Part shown: in pieces, positions 25,777 through 34,529 of the stretch | How positions within the stretch are numbered: position 1 is the stretch's first letter | Layout: every line of letters starts with the position of its first letter | NCBI RefSeq assembly: GCF_007830455.1 | Contig: NZ_VLLB01000007.1 | Coordinates: 186,001 to 250,000, forward strand | Direction: 5' to 3' | DNA: 64,000 nucleotides | Origin: Pseudoduganella lurida | GTDB taxonomy: Bacteria; Pseudomonadota; Gammaproteobacteria; Burkholderiales; Burkholderiaceae_D | Translations under genes and position numbers: made by a program | Notes under the pieces: model-generated | What the model saw: the letters and a program-made list of their open reading frames with translations, nothing else | Database searches by the model: none | Told to the model about the DNA's origin: nothing

Positions 25777-26730
25777 GTGAACAATCCTCCCCAGCTGGAC
25801 GACCTTGCGCTGTTTGCCGCCGTCGTCCGCCACAAAAGCTTTGCGGCCACGGCGCGCGCGCTGGGCGTGTCGAACGCTTTTGTCAGCAAGCGCATCGCCG
25901 TGCTGGAGGATGCGATGGGCGTGCGGCTGCTGCACCGGACCACGCGCACGGTCGCCGTCACGGAACAGGGCCAGGTGGTGCACGGCTGGGCGCTGCGCAT
26001 CCTGGAGGACGTCGAGCAGATGGGCGAGGCGGTATCGACGGAGAAGATGGCGCCGGCCGGCCTCTTGCGCATCTGCACCAGCTCCGGCTTCGGCCGCAAC
26101 CGCGTGGCGCCGGCCCTGTCCGCGCTGGCGCAGCGCTATCCGGCGCTGGAGATCCAGCTGGAACTGCTGGACCGCTCGGTGGACCTGATCGGCGAGGATT
26201 TTCATCTGGACGTGCGGGTCGGCCAGGCGCATGAGCCGCACCTGATCTCGCGGCGCATCGCCATCAACGCGCGGGTGCTGTGCGCGGCGCCGGCCTACCT
26301 GGAAAAGCACGGCACGCCAGGCACCCTGGCCGAACTGGCGGGGCACTATTGCATCGTCATCCGCGAACGGCACGAGGATTTCGGCCGCTGGGTGCTACAG
26401 GGGCTGGATGGCGAAGAGAGCGTGAAAGTGGGCGGGCCGCTGTCGGCCACCAATGGCGAAGTCGTCCACCAGTGGGCGCTGGACGGCCACGGCATCATCC
26501 TGCGCTCGCTGTGGGACGTGGCTCCGGCGTTGTCGCGCGGCGACCTGGTGCGCGTGCTGCCCGCCTACGAGCAGCCCGCCGACGTGTGGGCCATCTACCC
26601 GTCGCGCCTCTCGGCTTCGGCCAAGCTGCGGGTGTGCGTCGAATTCCTGGAAGCGTTCCTGAAGGCGCCCGCCCAGTACAGCCGAGCCCGTGTCCTGGTG
26701 CCAGGCACCAGGACACGGGCTCGGCTGTAG
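25777..26730 (+). CDS. LysR-family regulator, probable tartrate gene activator
   Basis: 317-residue LysR regulator. The N-terminal HTH runs from LDDLALFAAVVRHKSFAATA into RALGVSNAFVSKRIAVLEDA, followed by GVRLLHRTTRTVAVTEQG. The effector domain follows from about residue 90. The start codon is GTG. It is divergent to the tartrate/D-malate dehydrogenase gene and probably regulates it. The last 17 codons (SRARVLVPGTRTRARL and the stop) are encoded entirely by a perfect palindrome (26677-26729). The native C-terminus therefore appears to have been replaced or extended by repeat insertion. The core domains are unaffected, so function is probably retained. Confidence 0.9.
   Translation: MNNPPQLDDLALFAAVVRHKSFAATARALGVSNAFVSKRIAVLEDAMGVRLLHRTTRTVAVTEQGQVVHGWALRILEDVEQMGEAVSTEKMAPAGLLRICTSSGFGRNRVAPALSALAQRYPALEIQLELLDRSVDLIGEDFHLDVRVGQAHEPHLISRRIAINARVLCAAPAYLEKHGTPGTLAELAGHYCIVIRERHEDFGRWVLQGLDGEESVKVGGPLSATNGEVVHQWALDGHGIILRSLWDVAPALSRGDLVRVLPAYEQPADVWAIYPSRLSASAKLRVCVEFLEAFLKAPAQYSRARVLVPGTRTRARL
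26677..26729. repeat. Perfect 53-bp palindrome forming the 3' end of the LysR gene
   Basis: Two 26-bp arms (26677-26702 and 26704-26729) are exact reverse complements around a single central A. The arms contain CGAGCCCGTGTCCTGGTGCC. The LysR reading frame runs through the whole palindrome and ends at a TAG made by its last two bases plus one more. The DUF2461 gene ends six bases later on the other strand. The structure would be a very strong hairpin in RNA and could terminate both convergent genes, but the lack of a T-run suggests a dispersed palindromic repeat rather than an ordinary terminator. Confidence 0.9.
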
Positions 26731-26735
26731 TCAGC

Positions 26736-27428
26736 TCAGGCTTCTTCGACTTCGTCGACCTTCGCGGCGCGCATCCACTGCACCAGCGGCAGCGCGGCCT
26801 TGAAGCCGTCGACGATCATCGGCAGCAGCGCGTCCGGGTCGTTCAGGTCCAGGTCCACGTCGGTCCACACGAAGAAGCTTTTCAGCTTGATGAACTCGAT
26901 GTGCTCGTGGTCCGGATCGAAGCCCTTCGGCGGGCGCTGCAGCTTGCCCTCGTCCTGGATGGTGCCGTAGGTGGCTTTCAGCCCCTTGTTGTTGAGCGCC
27001 TTGCGGAAGCCCGCCGCGTCTTCCACCATGTGGCGGCGCAGCGCGCGCAGCCGGTGCGGTGGCGGCATGTATTCGCCGGCGCCGAACTGCACCTGGCCCT
27101 TGCCGTTCAGTTGAAAATAGAACGTGGGACCGCCGGACTGGCTGGGGCGGCGCAGGTCGCTCGGTGCCAGCGCGGCCGAGAAATGCGTCTTGTACGGGCT
27201 CTTGTCGTGGGCGAAGCGCACGTCGCGGTTGATGCGGAAGATCGCCTTCTTCGGATTGCAGAACTTCACTTCCTTGTCGAACTTGCCCGTCTCGGCGATC
27301 ACCTGGGTGACGAGTTCGACGAATTCCTCGCGCAGGATGTCGTAGCGCGGCTTGTTCATCACGAACCACGGACGGTTGTTGTTGTCGGCCAGCTCGCGCA
27401 GGTAGCCGGTCAGGTCACGGATATGCAT
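26736..27428 (-). CDS. DUF2461 (TIGR02453) family protein
   Basis: 230-residue cytoplasmic protein of unknown biochemical role. It shows the family pattern near the N-terminus (DLTGYLRELADNNNRPWFVM, then NKPRYDILREEFVELV), followed by IFRINRDVRFAHDKSPYKTH, with the conserved R-x-x-RF--DKSPYK block. A second conserved block is HIEFIKLKSFFVW. No membrane segment or signal peptide is visible. It lies upstream of, and on the same strand as, the membrane protease gene, 12 bp apart, so they may be co-transcribed. No function is claimed beyond family membership. Confidence 0.88.
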   Translation of the reverse strand: MHIRDLTGYLRELADNNNRPWFVMNKPRYDILREEFVELVTQVIAETGKFDKEVKFCNPKKAIFRINRDVRFAHDKSPYKTHFSAALAPSDLRRPSQSGGPTFYFQLNGKGQVQFGAGEYMPPPHRLRALRRHMVEDAAGFRKALNNKGLKATYGTIQDEGKLQRPPKGFDPDHEHIEFIKLKSFFVWTDVDLDLNDPDALLPMIVDGFKAALPLVQWMRAAKVDEVEEA

Positions 27429-27440
27429 GGAATCTCTTGA

Positions 27441-28625
27441 TTACTTTTTCTGTGGCGGGCGCTTGCCCACCGTGATGGCGAGGTCGGTCTCGCGGTTCTT
27501 GCGCAGCACGCGCATCGTGGCTTTCCCGCCCGGCTGCAGCTGGGCGATCAGGTTCAGCATCTCGTTGGTGTCGCGCACCGGCTTGCCTTCCACGGACAGC
27601 AGGATGTCGCCCGGCTTCATGCCGGCCTTGTCCGCCGGGCCGTTGCGCACGATGCCGGCAATGATGGCGCCGCTGTCGCGCTTCAGGCCGAAGCTCTGCG
27701 CCAGTTCCGGCGTGATCTCCTGCGACTCCACCCCGATCCAGCCGCGCACCACGTGGCCGTTCCGGATGATCGACTCCATCACCATCTTCGCCGTGCTGAC
27801 CGGGATCGCGAAGCCGATGCCCACCGAGCCGCCGGTCTGCGAATAGATCGCCGAATTGATGCCGAGGAGGTTGCCGCTGGTGTCGATCAGCGCGCCGCCC
27901 GAGTTGCCGAAGTTGATCGCCGCATCCGTCTGGATGAAGTTCTCGAAATGGTTGATGTGCAGGTTGTTGCGGCCCAGCGCGGAGATGATGCCCATGGTGA
28001 CCGTCTGGCCCACGCCGAACGGGTTGCCGATGGCCAGCACCACGTCGCCCACGCGGGCCTGGTCGGCATTGCCCAGCACGATGGCGGGCAGCTGCGTCAG
28101 GCTGATCTTGATGACGGCCAGGTCCGTCTCCGGATCGGTGCCCACCAGCTTGGCGGACGCCTTGCGGCCATCGGCCAGCACGACCTCGATCTCGTCGGCC
28201 GCTTCCACCACGTGGTAGTTGGTGAGGATGTAGCCATCCGGGCTGACGATCACGCCGGAGCCGAGGCTGTTCTGGTCGTCGTCCTCGTCGTCCTCGCCAT
28301 CACCTTCGCCGCCCCGGTCACCGAAGAAGCGCTTGAAATAAGGATCGCGCAGCAGCGGGTGCTGGGTCTTGACCGCTTTCGAGGTAAGGATATTGACGAC
28401 GGCCGGCATGGCCCGTCCCGCCGCGGAGCGGAACGAGTTGGCGGTGGGTGCCGGCGCCGCCACCAGCGCGGTGGCCGGCTGGCTGGGCGTGCCCAGCTGC
28501 TGCACGGTGCCGGGCCGGGACGTGGCGGCATCGCGCGGCCACTCGGGCCGCATCGCGGAATAGACGAAATACAGTGCCAGGACGATGGTCACCGCTTGCG
28601 CAAACAATAACCAGAGTCGTCGCAT
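27441..28625 (-). CDS. Membrane-anchored HtrA-type serine protease (DegS/AlgW-like)
   Basis: 394-residue periplasmic trypsin-fold protease anchored by one N-terminal helix (LWLLFAQAVTIVLALYFVYS). The catalytic triad is visible: His in LTNYHVVEAADEIEV, Asp in DPETDLAVIKI, and Ser in NFGNSGGALIDTSGN. A single PDZ domain (GIVRNGPADKAGMKPGDILL) completes it, as in DegS/AlgW, which cleave the anti-sigma factor RseA/MucA. An acidic loop (GGEGDGEDDEDDDQN) lies between the anchor and the catalytic domain. The position beside mscL and petABC is typical of Burkholderiales. A sigma-E signalling role is inferred from architecture. Confidence 0.92.
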   Translation of the reverse strand: MRRLWLLFAQAVTIVLALYFVYSAMRPEWPRDAATSRPGTVQQLGTPSQPATALVAAPAPTANSFRSAAGRAMPAVVNILTSKAVKTQHPLLRDPYFKRFFGDRGGEGDGEDDEDDDQNSLGSGVIVSPDGYILTNYHVVEAADEIEVVLADGRKASAKLVGTDPETDLAVIKISLTQLPAIVLGNADQARVGDVVLAIGNPFGVGQTVTMGIISALGRNNLHINHFENFIQTDAAINFGNSGGALIDTSGNLLGINSAIYSQTGGSVGIGFAIPVSTAKMVMESIIRNGHVVRGWIGVESQEITPELAQSFGLKRDSGAIIAGIVRNGPADKAGMKPGDILLSVEGKPVRDTNEMLNLIAQLQPGGKATMRVLRKNRETDLAITVGKRPPQKK

Positions 28626-28642
28626 GGAGCTTTGTTAGAGGT

Positions 28643-29077
28643 TTATTTTTTCAGGGCGTCGCGGATCTCGCGCAGCAGCACGATGTCTTCCGGCGGCGGC
28701 GCCGGTTCGGACGGCTTGGCCGGATGTTCCACTTCTTCCAGGCGCTTGCGCGCGGCATGCACCAGCCGCACCATCTGGAAGATCACGAACGCCAGGATGA
28801 GGAAGTTTAACAGGATGGTGAGGAAGTTCCCGTAGGCGAGCACCGCGCCGAGCTTCTTGGCCTCGGCCAGCGACAGGTGCGGGTCCTGGTGGTTCAGCGG
28901 CACGTAGTAGTTGGCGAAATCGAGCCCGCCGATCAGCTTGCCGATGGGCGGCATGATGATGTCCTGCACCAGCGAATCGACGATCTTGCTGAATGCGGCG
29001 CCGATGATCACGCCCACCGCCAGGTCGATGACGTTGCCGCGCATCGCGAACTGTTTAAATTCCTGCAATATGGCCAT
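28643..29077 (-). CDS. mscL: Large-conductance mechanosensitive channel MscL
   Basis: Inner-membrane emergency valve opened by membrane tension during osmotic downshock. The 144-residue protein has the diagnostic N-terminus MAILQEFKQFAMRGNVIDLA followed by VGVIIGAAFSKIVDSLVQDI (TM1). A periplasmic loop comes next, then TM2 (GNFLTILLNFLILAFVIFQM) and a C-terminal helix ending in the typical LLREIRDALKK. The start at 29077 is supported by GGGAGGAAG just upstream. It is divergent from petA, with 246 bp between them that must hold both promoters. Confidence 0.97.
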   Translation of the reverse strand: MAILQEFKQFAMRGNVIDLAVGVIIGAAFSKIVDSLVQDIIMPPIGKLIGGLDFANYYVPLNHQDPHLSLAEAKKLGAVLAYGNFLTILLNFLILAFVIFQMVRLVHAARKRLEEVEHPAKPSEPAPPPEDIVLLREIRDALKK

Positions 29078-29323
29078 GACTTCCTCCCGAATAGTTGGTA
29101 CTGCCGGGATCATAACGGGTTTTCATTGCTGCGCTCAAACACTGCCGTACGAGGCGGCGCAGGGCGGATGGCGGCCGATTTACCCTGCACCGCAGCATCG
29201 GAACTCTTTTTACTTGTGCAACGTTTCGCTTTAATAAGCCGAAGGGTTCACTTATAATTTTGTGTTGCCAGATGGTCTGTTGTCCCATATCAAATAAACG
29301 ATTTCTATAAGATTGGGGTGTGT

Positions 29324-29932
29324 ATGAGCATTGAGAAGCTTGTCGATCCCAGCCGGCGAGGTCTGCTAGCGGCAACATGCGCAGCGGGCGGCGTGGTTGG
29401 ATTGAGTACCGCAGGTGTCCTGGTCAGTACCTTTCAACCTTCCGAGCGTGCCAAGGCGGCCGGCGCCCCCGTCGAAGTCGACATCGCCACCCTGCAGCCC
29501 GGCGAGATGCGCACCGTCGAGTGGCGCGGCAAACCCGTCTGGATCCTGCGCCGCACGCCGGAGATGCTGTCCTCGCTGAAACAGACCGACAAGGAAGTCG
29601 CCGATCCGGACTCGAAACGCAATCCGGACGAATTCACTCCCGAGTACTGCATCAACGAGCACCGCTCGCGCAAGCCCGAACTGCTGGTCGCCATCGGCAT
29701 CTGCACCCACCTGGGCTGTTCTCCTTCCACCAAGTTCGCCCCCGGCCCGCAGCCTTCGCTGCCGGACAACTGGGAAGGCGGCTTCCTGTGCCCGTGCCAC
29801 GGTTCCACGTTCGACCTGGCCGGCCGCGTCTTCAAGAACAAGCCGGCACCCGACAACCTCGTGGTGCCCCGGCATATGTACCTGAGCGATACCCGCATCC
29901 TGATCGGCAAAGACGAAAAAGGCGAGGCTTAA
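29324..29932 (+). CDS. petA: Ubiquinol-cytochrome c reductase Rieske iron-sulfur subunit
   Basis: Rieske [2Fe-2S] subunit of respiratory complex III, 202 residues. The N-terminus has a Tat-type leader and single anchor helix (DPSRRGLLAATCAAGGVVGL). The cluster ligands are in CTHLGCSP and CPCHGSTFD. ATG 29324 is preferred to the GTG two codons upstream. It starts the petABC operon, with petB two bases downstream. In the leader DNA, TATAAG (29306) lies close to the start. Confidence 0.97.
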   Translation: MSIEKLVDPSRRGLLAATCAAGGVVGLSTAGVLVSTFQPSERAKAAGAPVEVDIATLQPGEMRTVEWRGKPVWILRRTPEMLSSLKQTDKEVADPDSKRNPDEFTPEYCINEHRSRKPELLVAIGICTHLGCSPSTKFAPGPQPSLPDNWEGGFLCPCHGSTFDLAGRVFKNKPAPDNLVVPRHMYLSDTRILIGKDEKGEA

Positions 29933-29934
29933 CG

Positions 29935-31347
29935 ATGGGCGCATTCAAGGAGACGAAACTGCCGGCGGATGCGCCGGCAGCACAAAAAGCGCTGGGGTGG
30001 GTCGATGACCGCTTCCCCCTGTCGAAACTGTGGAACGACCAGTGGGGCCGCTACTATGCCCCGAAGAACTTCAATTTCTGGTACATCTTCGGCTCGCTGG
30101 CCATGTTCGTGCTGGTGTTGCAGATCGTCACCGGCATCTTCCTGACGATGCACTACAAGCCGGACGCCAACCTGGCGTTCGCCTCCGTCGAATACATCAT
30201 GCGCGAAGTGCCGTGGGGCTGGCTGGTGCGCTACATGCACTCGACCGGCGCCTCGGCGTTCTTCATCATCGTCTACCTGCACATGACGCGCGGGCTGCTG
30301 TACGGCTCGTACCGCAAGCCGCGGGAGCTGATCTGGCTGTTCGGCTTCGCCATCTTCCTGTGCCTGATGGCCGAGGCGTTCTTCGGCTACCTGCTGCCGT
30401 GGGGCCAGATGTCGTACTGGGGCGCGCAGGTGATCGTCAACCTGTTCGGCGCCATTCCGCTGATCGGGCCGGACCTGTCGCTGTGGATCCGCGGCGACTA
30501 CGTCGTCTCCGATGCGACCCTGAACCGCTTCTTCGCGTTCCACGTGATCGCCATCCCGCTGGTGCTGCTGGGCCTGGTGGCGGCGCACCTGATCGCGCTG
30601 CACGAAGTGGGTTCGTCGAACCCGGACGGCATCGAGGTGAAGGAGAACCTGGGCCCGGACGGCCACCCGGTCGATTCGATCCCTTCGCACCCTTACTACA
30701 CGGTGCATGACCTGTTCGGCGTCTCCGTGTTCCTGTTCATCTTCTCGGCGGTGGTGTTCTTTGCGCCGGAAATGGGCGGCTATTTCCTGGAATACAACAA
30801 CTTCCTGCCGGGCGACTCGCTGAAGACGCCGCTGCACATCGCGCCGACCTGGTACTTCACGCCGTTCTACTCGGTGCTGCGCGCAACGACCGCGGACTTC
30901 ATGTGGGTGCTGATGGTGGCCGTCGCCGCCTACGTGTCGTTCCTGTGGCTGAAGTCGAAGCTGGCGTTCCGCACCAAGGCCGTCATTGCCGTGATCGCCA
31001 TCGTGGCCATCGTCGGCATGCTGCCGCAGGTGCTGGACGCGAAGTTCTGGGGCGTGGTGTTCTTCGGCAGCTCCGTCGTGATCCTGGCCTTCCTGCCGTG
31101 GCTGGACCACTCGCCGGTGAAATCGATCCGCTATCGTCCGGACTGGCACAAGTACCTGTACGCGCTGCTGGCGGTCACCTTCGTCACGCTGGGCTACCTG
31201 GGCACGCAGCCGCCGTCCGTGATCGGCACGATCGTGTCGCAGGTGGCCACGCTGTACTACTTCGCGTTCTTCCTGCTGATGCCGTGGTGGAGCGAGATGG
31301 GCACCTTCAAGAAGGTCCCGGACCGCGTCGTCTATGCCGCGCATTGA
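29935..31347 (+). CDS. petB: Cytochrome b subunit of the bc1 complex
   Basis: 470-residue polytopic cytochrome b. Heme-ligating histidines lie in YMHSTGASAFFIIVYLHMTR and FAFHVIAIPLVLLGLVAAHL. The Qo-site PEWY-equivalent is PTWYFTPFYSVLR, i.e. the PxWY variant with threonine in the second position. The protein is longer than cyanobacterial or mitochondrial versions because of extra C-terminal helices, which is usual for betaproteobacteria. It is sandwiched between petA and petC in the same operon. Confidence 0.97.
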   Translation: MGAFKETKLPADAPAAQKALGWVDDRFPLSKLWNDQWGRYYAPKNFNFWYIFGSLAMFVLVLQIVTGIFLTMHYKPDANLAFASVEYIMREVPWGWLVRYMHSTGASAFFIIVYLHMTRGLLYGSYRKPRELIWLFGFAIFLCLMAEAFFGYLLPWGQMSYWGAQVIVNLFGAIPLIGPDLSLWIRGDYVVSDATLNRFFAFHVIAIPLVLLGLVAAHLIALHEVGSSNPDGIEVKENLGPDGHPVDSIPSHPYYTVHDLFGVSVFLFIFSAVVFFAPEMGGYFLEYNNFLPGDSLKTPLHIAPTWYFTPFYSVLRATTADFMWVLMVAVAAYVSFLWLKSKLAFRTKAVIAVIAIVAIVGMLPQVLDAKFWGVVFFGSSVVILAFLPWLDHSPVKSIRYRPDWHKYLYALLAVTFVTLGYLGTQPPSVIGTIVSQVATLYYFAFFLLMPWWSEMGTFKKVPDRVVYAAH

Positions 31348-31374
31348 GTCAGCCACCGAGCCACGAGGACACGA

Positions 31375-32142
31375 ATGAAAACTTTCCGTACCAAGTTCTT
31401 CGCCCTGCTGGCCCTGGTGCCGGCGCTGGCCTTCGGCAGCGAGGGCGGCTTCCCGCTGGAACGCGCCCCGGACCGCTCGCACGACATGGCGGCGCTGCAG
31501 AATGGCGCCCGCCTGTTTGTCAACTATTGCCTGAACTGCCACAACGCCTCGTCGATGCGCTACAACCGGCTGCGCGACCTGGGCCTGTCCGAGGACCAGA
31601 TCAAGCAGAACCTGCTGTTCACCGGCGAGAAAGTGGGCGAGATGATGACCACCGCCATGCCGGCCAAGGATGCCAAGGCCTGGTTCGGCGTGGTGCCGCC
31701 GGATCTCTCCGTGATCGCCCGCGCCAAGGCCGGCCCGGGCGGCACGGGCGGCGACTATCTGTACACCTACCTGCGCACCTTCTACCAGGACGACACCCGC
31801 CCGACCGGCTTCAATAACCTGGTGATCCCGAACGTGGCGATGCCGCACGTGCTGTGGCCGCTGCAGGGCATCCAGGCGGCCAAGTTCGTCGAGGAGAAGG
31901 ATCCGCACGATGCCAGCAAGACGATCCACAAGTTCGCCGGCTTCCAGCAGGTCTCGCCCGGCGCGATGAACAAGCTGGAATTCGACACCGCCGTGGCCGA
32001 CATCGTGGGCTACATGGAGTGGATGGCGGAACCGGCCCAGCAGACCCGCAAGCGGCTCGGCGTGTGGGTCCTGCTGTTCCTGGGCGTGTTTGCCTTCCTT
32101 GCCTGGCGCCTGAATGCTTCGTACTGGAAAGAAATCAAATAA
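31375..32142 (+). CDS. petC: Cytochrome c1
   Basis: 255-residue cytochrome c1 of complex III. It has a signal sequence (MKTFRTKFFALLALVPALAF), the single heme-c motif CLNCH in VNYCLNCHNASSMRYNRL, an axial-methionine region (VAMPHVLWPLQG) and a C-terminal membrane anchor (LGVWVLLFLGVFAFLAWRLN). It is the third gene of petABC and is followed by sspA after 130 bp. The operon is complete. Confidence 0.97.
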   Translation: MKTFRTKFFALLALVPALAFGSEGGFPLERAPDRSHDMAALQNGARLFVNYCLNCHNASSMRYNRLRDLGLSEDQIKQNLLFTGEKVGEMMTTAMPAKDAKAWFGVVPPDLSVIARAKAGPGGTGGDYLYTYLRTFYQDDTRPTGFNNLVIPNVAMPHVLWPLQGIQAAKFVEEKDPHDASKTIHKFAGFQQVSPGAMNKLEFDTAVADIVGYMEWMAEPAQQTRKRLGVWVLLFLGVFAFLAWRLNASYWKEIK

Positions 32143-32272
32143 ATTTGATTTTTACCGGCCGATTTTGTTAAGGTCGCATTCTTTGCACCGCGCCGGCCCC
32201 GCCGGCCGCGCCCAACCGGGGTGAACCGTTCGCGGCTTCGCCCCCTTTGTTTTTTCTTGAAGGAACTACCAT

Positions 32273-32884
32273 ATGATGGTTCTCTACTCGGGCACCACCT
32301 GCCCATTCTCCCAGCGCTGCCGCCTGGTCCTGTTCGAAAAAGGCATGGATTTCGAAGTGCGCGATGTTGACCTGTTCAACAAGCCGGAAGACATCTCGAC
32401 GATGAACCCGTACGGCCAGGTGCCGATCCTCGTCGAACGGGAACTGATCCTGTACGAATCGAACATCATCAACGAATACATCGACGAGCGCTTCCCGCAC
32501 CCGCAGCTGATGCCGGCCGATCCGCTGATGCGCGCCCGTGCCCGCCTGATGCTGTTCAACTTCGAGAAAGAGCTGTTCGTCCACGTGCACACGCTGGAAA
32601 GCGAACGCAACAAGACGAACGACAAGAGCCACGACAAGGCCCGCGCCGAAATCCGCGACCGCCTGACGACGCTCGCGCCGCTGTTCCTGAAGAACAAGTA
32701 CATGCTGGGCGACGAGTTCTCGATGCTGGACGTGGCGGTGGCCCCGCTGCTGTGGCGCCTGGATCACTACGGCATCGAGCTGTCGAAGACGGCCGCGCCC
32801 CTGATGAAGTACGCGGAACGCATCTTCTCCCGCCCGGCCTACATCGAAGCGCTGACCCCATCCGAGAAAGTGATGCGCCGCTGA
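32273..32884 (+). CDS. sspA: Stringent starvation protein A
   Basis: 203-residue GST-fold protein that binds RNA polymerase under starvation. The N-terminal thioredoxin-like domain has YSGTTCPFSQRCRLVLFEKG and NPYGQVPILVERELILYESN. The C-terminal helical domain ends LTPSEKVMRR. Ligand residues of SspA (the PHP-like surface) are not resolved here. GAAGGAAC precedes the double ATG at 32273/32276. The petABC-sspA-sspB order is typical of beta- and gammaproteobacteria. Confidence 0.95.
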   Translation: MMVLYSGTTCPFSQRCRLVLFEKGMDFEVRDVDLFNKPEDISTMNPYGQVPILVERELILYESNIINEYIDERFPHPQLMPADPLMRARARLMLFNFEKELFVHVHTLESERNKTNDKSHDKARAEIRDRLTTLAPLFLKNKYMLGDEFSMLDVAVAPLLWRLDHYGIELSKTAAPLMKYAERIFSRPAYIEALTPSEKVMRR

Positions 32885-32965
32885 TCGGCGGATTCACGTA
32901 AGCTCATGCAGTTCCCGCGCGTCTGCAACCCTTGTTGCGGGCGCGCCAGCCTTCCAAGAAGAGTC

Positions 32966-33484
32966 ATGTCAGAAATTTCAACCAAGCCCTACATGCTGCG
33001 CGCCATCTACGAGTGGTGCACGGACAGCGGTTACACGCCATATCTCGCCGTCAAGGTCGATGCCGCCACGACCGTGCCGATGGAGTTCGTGAAGAAGGGC
33101 GAGATCGTCCTGAACATCAGCTTCGGCGCCACCTCCGGCCTGAAGATGGACAACGACAGCATCCGCTTCCATGCCCGCTTCGGGGGCGTGTCGCGCGAGA
33201 TCTTCGTGCCCGTGAATAACGTGATGGCGATCTACGCGAACGAGAACGGGCAGGGCATGGCCTTCGAACCGGTGCTGGGCGAGCCGGGTGCCGGCACGTC
33301 GTCGCCGCCTTCGCCTGTATCGGAAGAGCCGGCCGCGCCGATCCTGTCGTCCGTGCCATCCCCTTCCGCGCCCACGCTCGCCGCCGCGCCAGCACCGGCC
33401 CGCAGTGACGACAGCAACGGTCCCGACGATGGCGGCGACGGCCCGAAGAAGGGCGGCCGCCCCACCCTGACTCGTATCAAGTAG
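32966..33484 (+). CDS. sspB: ClpXP adaptor SspB
   Basis: 172-residue adaptor that delivers ssrA-tagged proteins to ClpXP. The folded N-terminal domain (KPYMLRAIYEWCTDSGYTPY; LNISFGATSGLKMDNDSIRF; ARFGGVSREIFVPVNNVMAI) is followed by a long proline/alanine-rich linker. The C-terminal basic peptide GGRPTLTRIK is the expected ClpX-docking tail (RPTL.RVK type). It lies 81 bp after sspA and 36 bp before tRNA-Thr. The linker is longer than in E. coli SspB. Confidence 0.95.
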   Translation: MSEISTKPYMLRAIYEWCTDSGYTPYLAVKVDAATTVPMEFVKKGEIVLNISFGATSGLKMDNDSIRFHARFGGVSREIFVPVNNVMAIYANENGQGMAFEPVLGEPGAGTSSPPSPVSEEPAAPILSSVPSPSAPTLAAAPAPARSDDSNGPDDGGDGPKKGGRPTLTRIK

Positions 33485-33494
33485 GCAAATCGCG

Positions 33495-33500
33495 TATAAT
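33495..33500 (+). promoter_or_regulatory. -10 box for tRNA-Thr
   Basis: A perfect TATAAT followed by a GC-rich discriminator (CGCGCC) lies 20 bp before the first base of the tRNA. This is the usual arrangement for a stringently controlled tRNA promoter. The -35 region would fall inside the last codons of sspB, where no consensus hexamer is obvious. Confidence 0.55.
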
Positions 33501-33520
33501 CGCGCCGTTGTCCAGATCAC

Positions 33521-33596
<76 letters not shown>

Positions 33597-33602
33597 GAAT
33601 TC

Positions 33603-33640
33603 AATGCCTTACGTGCGCTGTACGTAAGGCATTTGTTTTT
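33603..33640 (+). terminator. Rho-independent terminator after tRNA-Thr
   Basis: Perfect 12-bp inverted repeat AATGCCTTACGT (33603-33614) and ACGTAAGGCATT (33622-33633) with a 7-nt loop, followed by a T-rich tail TGTTTTTG. It begins six bases after the tRNA CCA end and would terminate the sspB/tRNA transcripts. It isolates the following module transcriptionally. Confidence 0.9.
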
Positions 33641-33704
33641 GCAACGCGCCAAATGCGTTCATGTGCGACTTCGCAGCCCTCTTCAGGTAACATCAGGAAA
33701 CAGC

Positions 33705-34529
33705 GTGGACAACGATCTGATACCGATCCTTACTGCAGCTTCCTACCGTGGCCTCTCAGTGCAGGCCCAATTGGCGTCTGCTGGAGCACAGCCGGTATTT
33801 GTCGGCAGACTCGAGTGGCCAGGAACTGCGGAGATCATCGATGTCGTAATCAAACTCTACGAAGCTGGAACTTGTGGGGTCGCTAACGAGTCGATCGGCT
33901 ATGTAGCGAATGCCGGACGGGGAATAGCGCAGCCCGCACGCGCCGCAATCTTATTATTGACAAGCCAGGAGCTAGCTGGCCTCGATATCGACTTGACGAA
34001 CTATATTGATGCGAGTGGATATATTGTTTGCTGGGTGACGTCGTTTGAACAGGGCGCACATCCGTTCAAGTTCGTGCGCCGGCTGGCGACATTCTCGGAA
34101 CGCCAGTCCAGGGCATTTTTCGGGAGTACGTTCTGCATTCGCCTCGCTGCCGTGGATTATGTCACTGGCAACAGCGACAGGAACGATGGCAATGTGCTCT
34201 ACGTGGATGACCTGCATTATCTGGCTATCGATCAGGGATGTACCGGAGGTGGGCCTTATTGGCATTTGCATTGGCCAGATAAACTCGCGCCAAACTGCTT
34301 GTTGGAATTAGCGCGCGAAATGTTGACGTCGTCGCGTGCAGCCGACTTCATCACGCATGCGGTAATCGAGCATGCCGGATCGAATGCGGATTGGCTGAAG
34401 ACCCTGGCCTATCTGGCGCAGTTTCTTCCCGGCCTGCTGGATGAGGAGGCGGTACACGCGATTCTTGATTACATGAGCACGCGTGCCGATGGAAATGCGT
34501 TTGCCGAAAGCTGTGGACGATTAATGTGA
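33705..34529 (+). CDS. HipA-like (HipA_2 type) kinase-fold protein
   Basis: 274-residue predicted cytoplasmic kinase-fold protein. Visible elements are a nucleotide-binding strand with lysine (VVIKLYE, K50), NE at 61-62 in GVANESIGYVANAGRG as in HipA-like proteins, the catalytic-loop pattern NSDRNDGN at 156-163 (D158, N163), and a metal-binding aspartate in LAIDQG (D176). It is shorter than HipA, lacks the HipA N-terminal subdomain, and no HipB-like antitoxin is adjacent. The GTG at 33705 with AGGAAA upstream is chosen; an upstream in-frame TTG lies in the terminator. Base composition is visibly more AT-rich than its surroundings, suggesting transfer. Its stop overlaps the start of the next gene, so they form one unit. 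The substrate is unknown. Confidence 0.72.
   Translation: MDNDLIPILTAASYRGLSVQAQLASAGAQPVFVGRLEWPGTAEIIDVVIKLYEAGTCGVANESIGYVANAGRGIAQPARAAILLLTSQELAGLDIDLTNYIDASGYIVCWVTSFEQGAHPFKFVRRLATFSERQSRAFFGSTFCIRLAAVDYVTGNSDRNDGNVLYVDDLHYLAIDQGCTGGGPYWHLHWPDKLAPNCLLELAREMLTSSRAADFITHAVIEHAGSNADWLKTLAYLAQFLPGLLDEEAVHAILDYMSTRADGNAFAESCGRLM

Noticed and set aside
33603..33633. Palindrome after tRNA-Thr as another REP repeat
   Set aside because: Its sequence is unrelated to the GGGGACAG family and it is followed by a T-run, so a terminator explains it.
33705..34529. Classical HipBA toxin-antitoxin pair
   Set aside because: The partner has no HTH and lies downstream of the kinase, and the kinase lacks HipA's N-terminal part.
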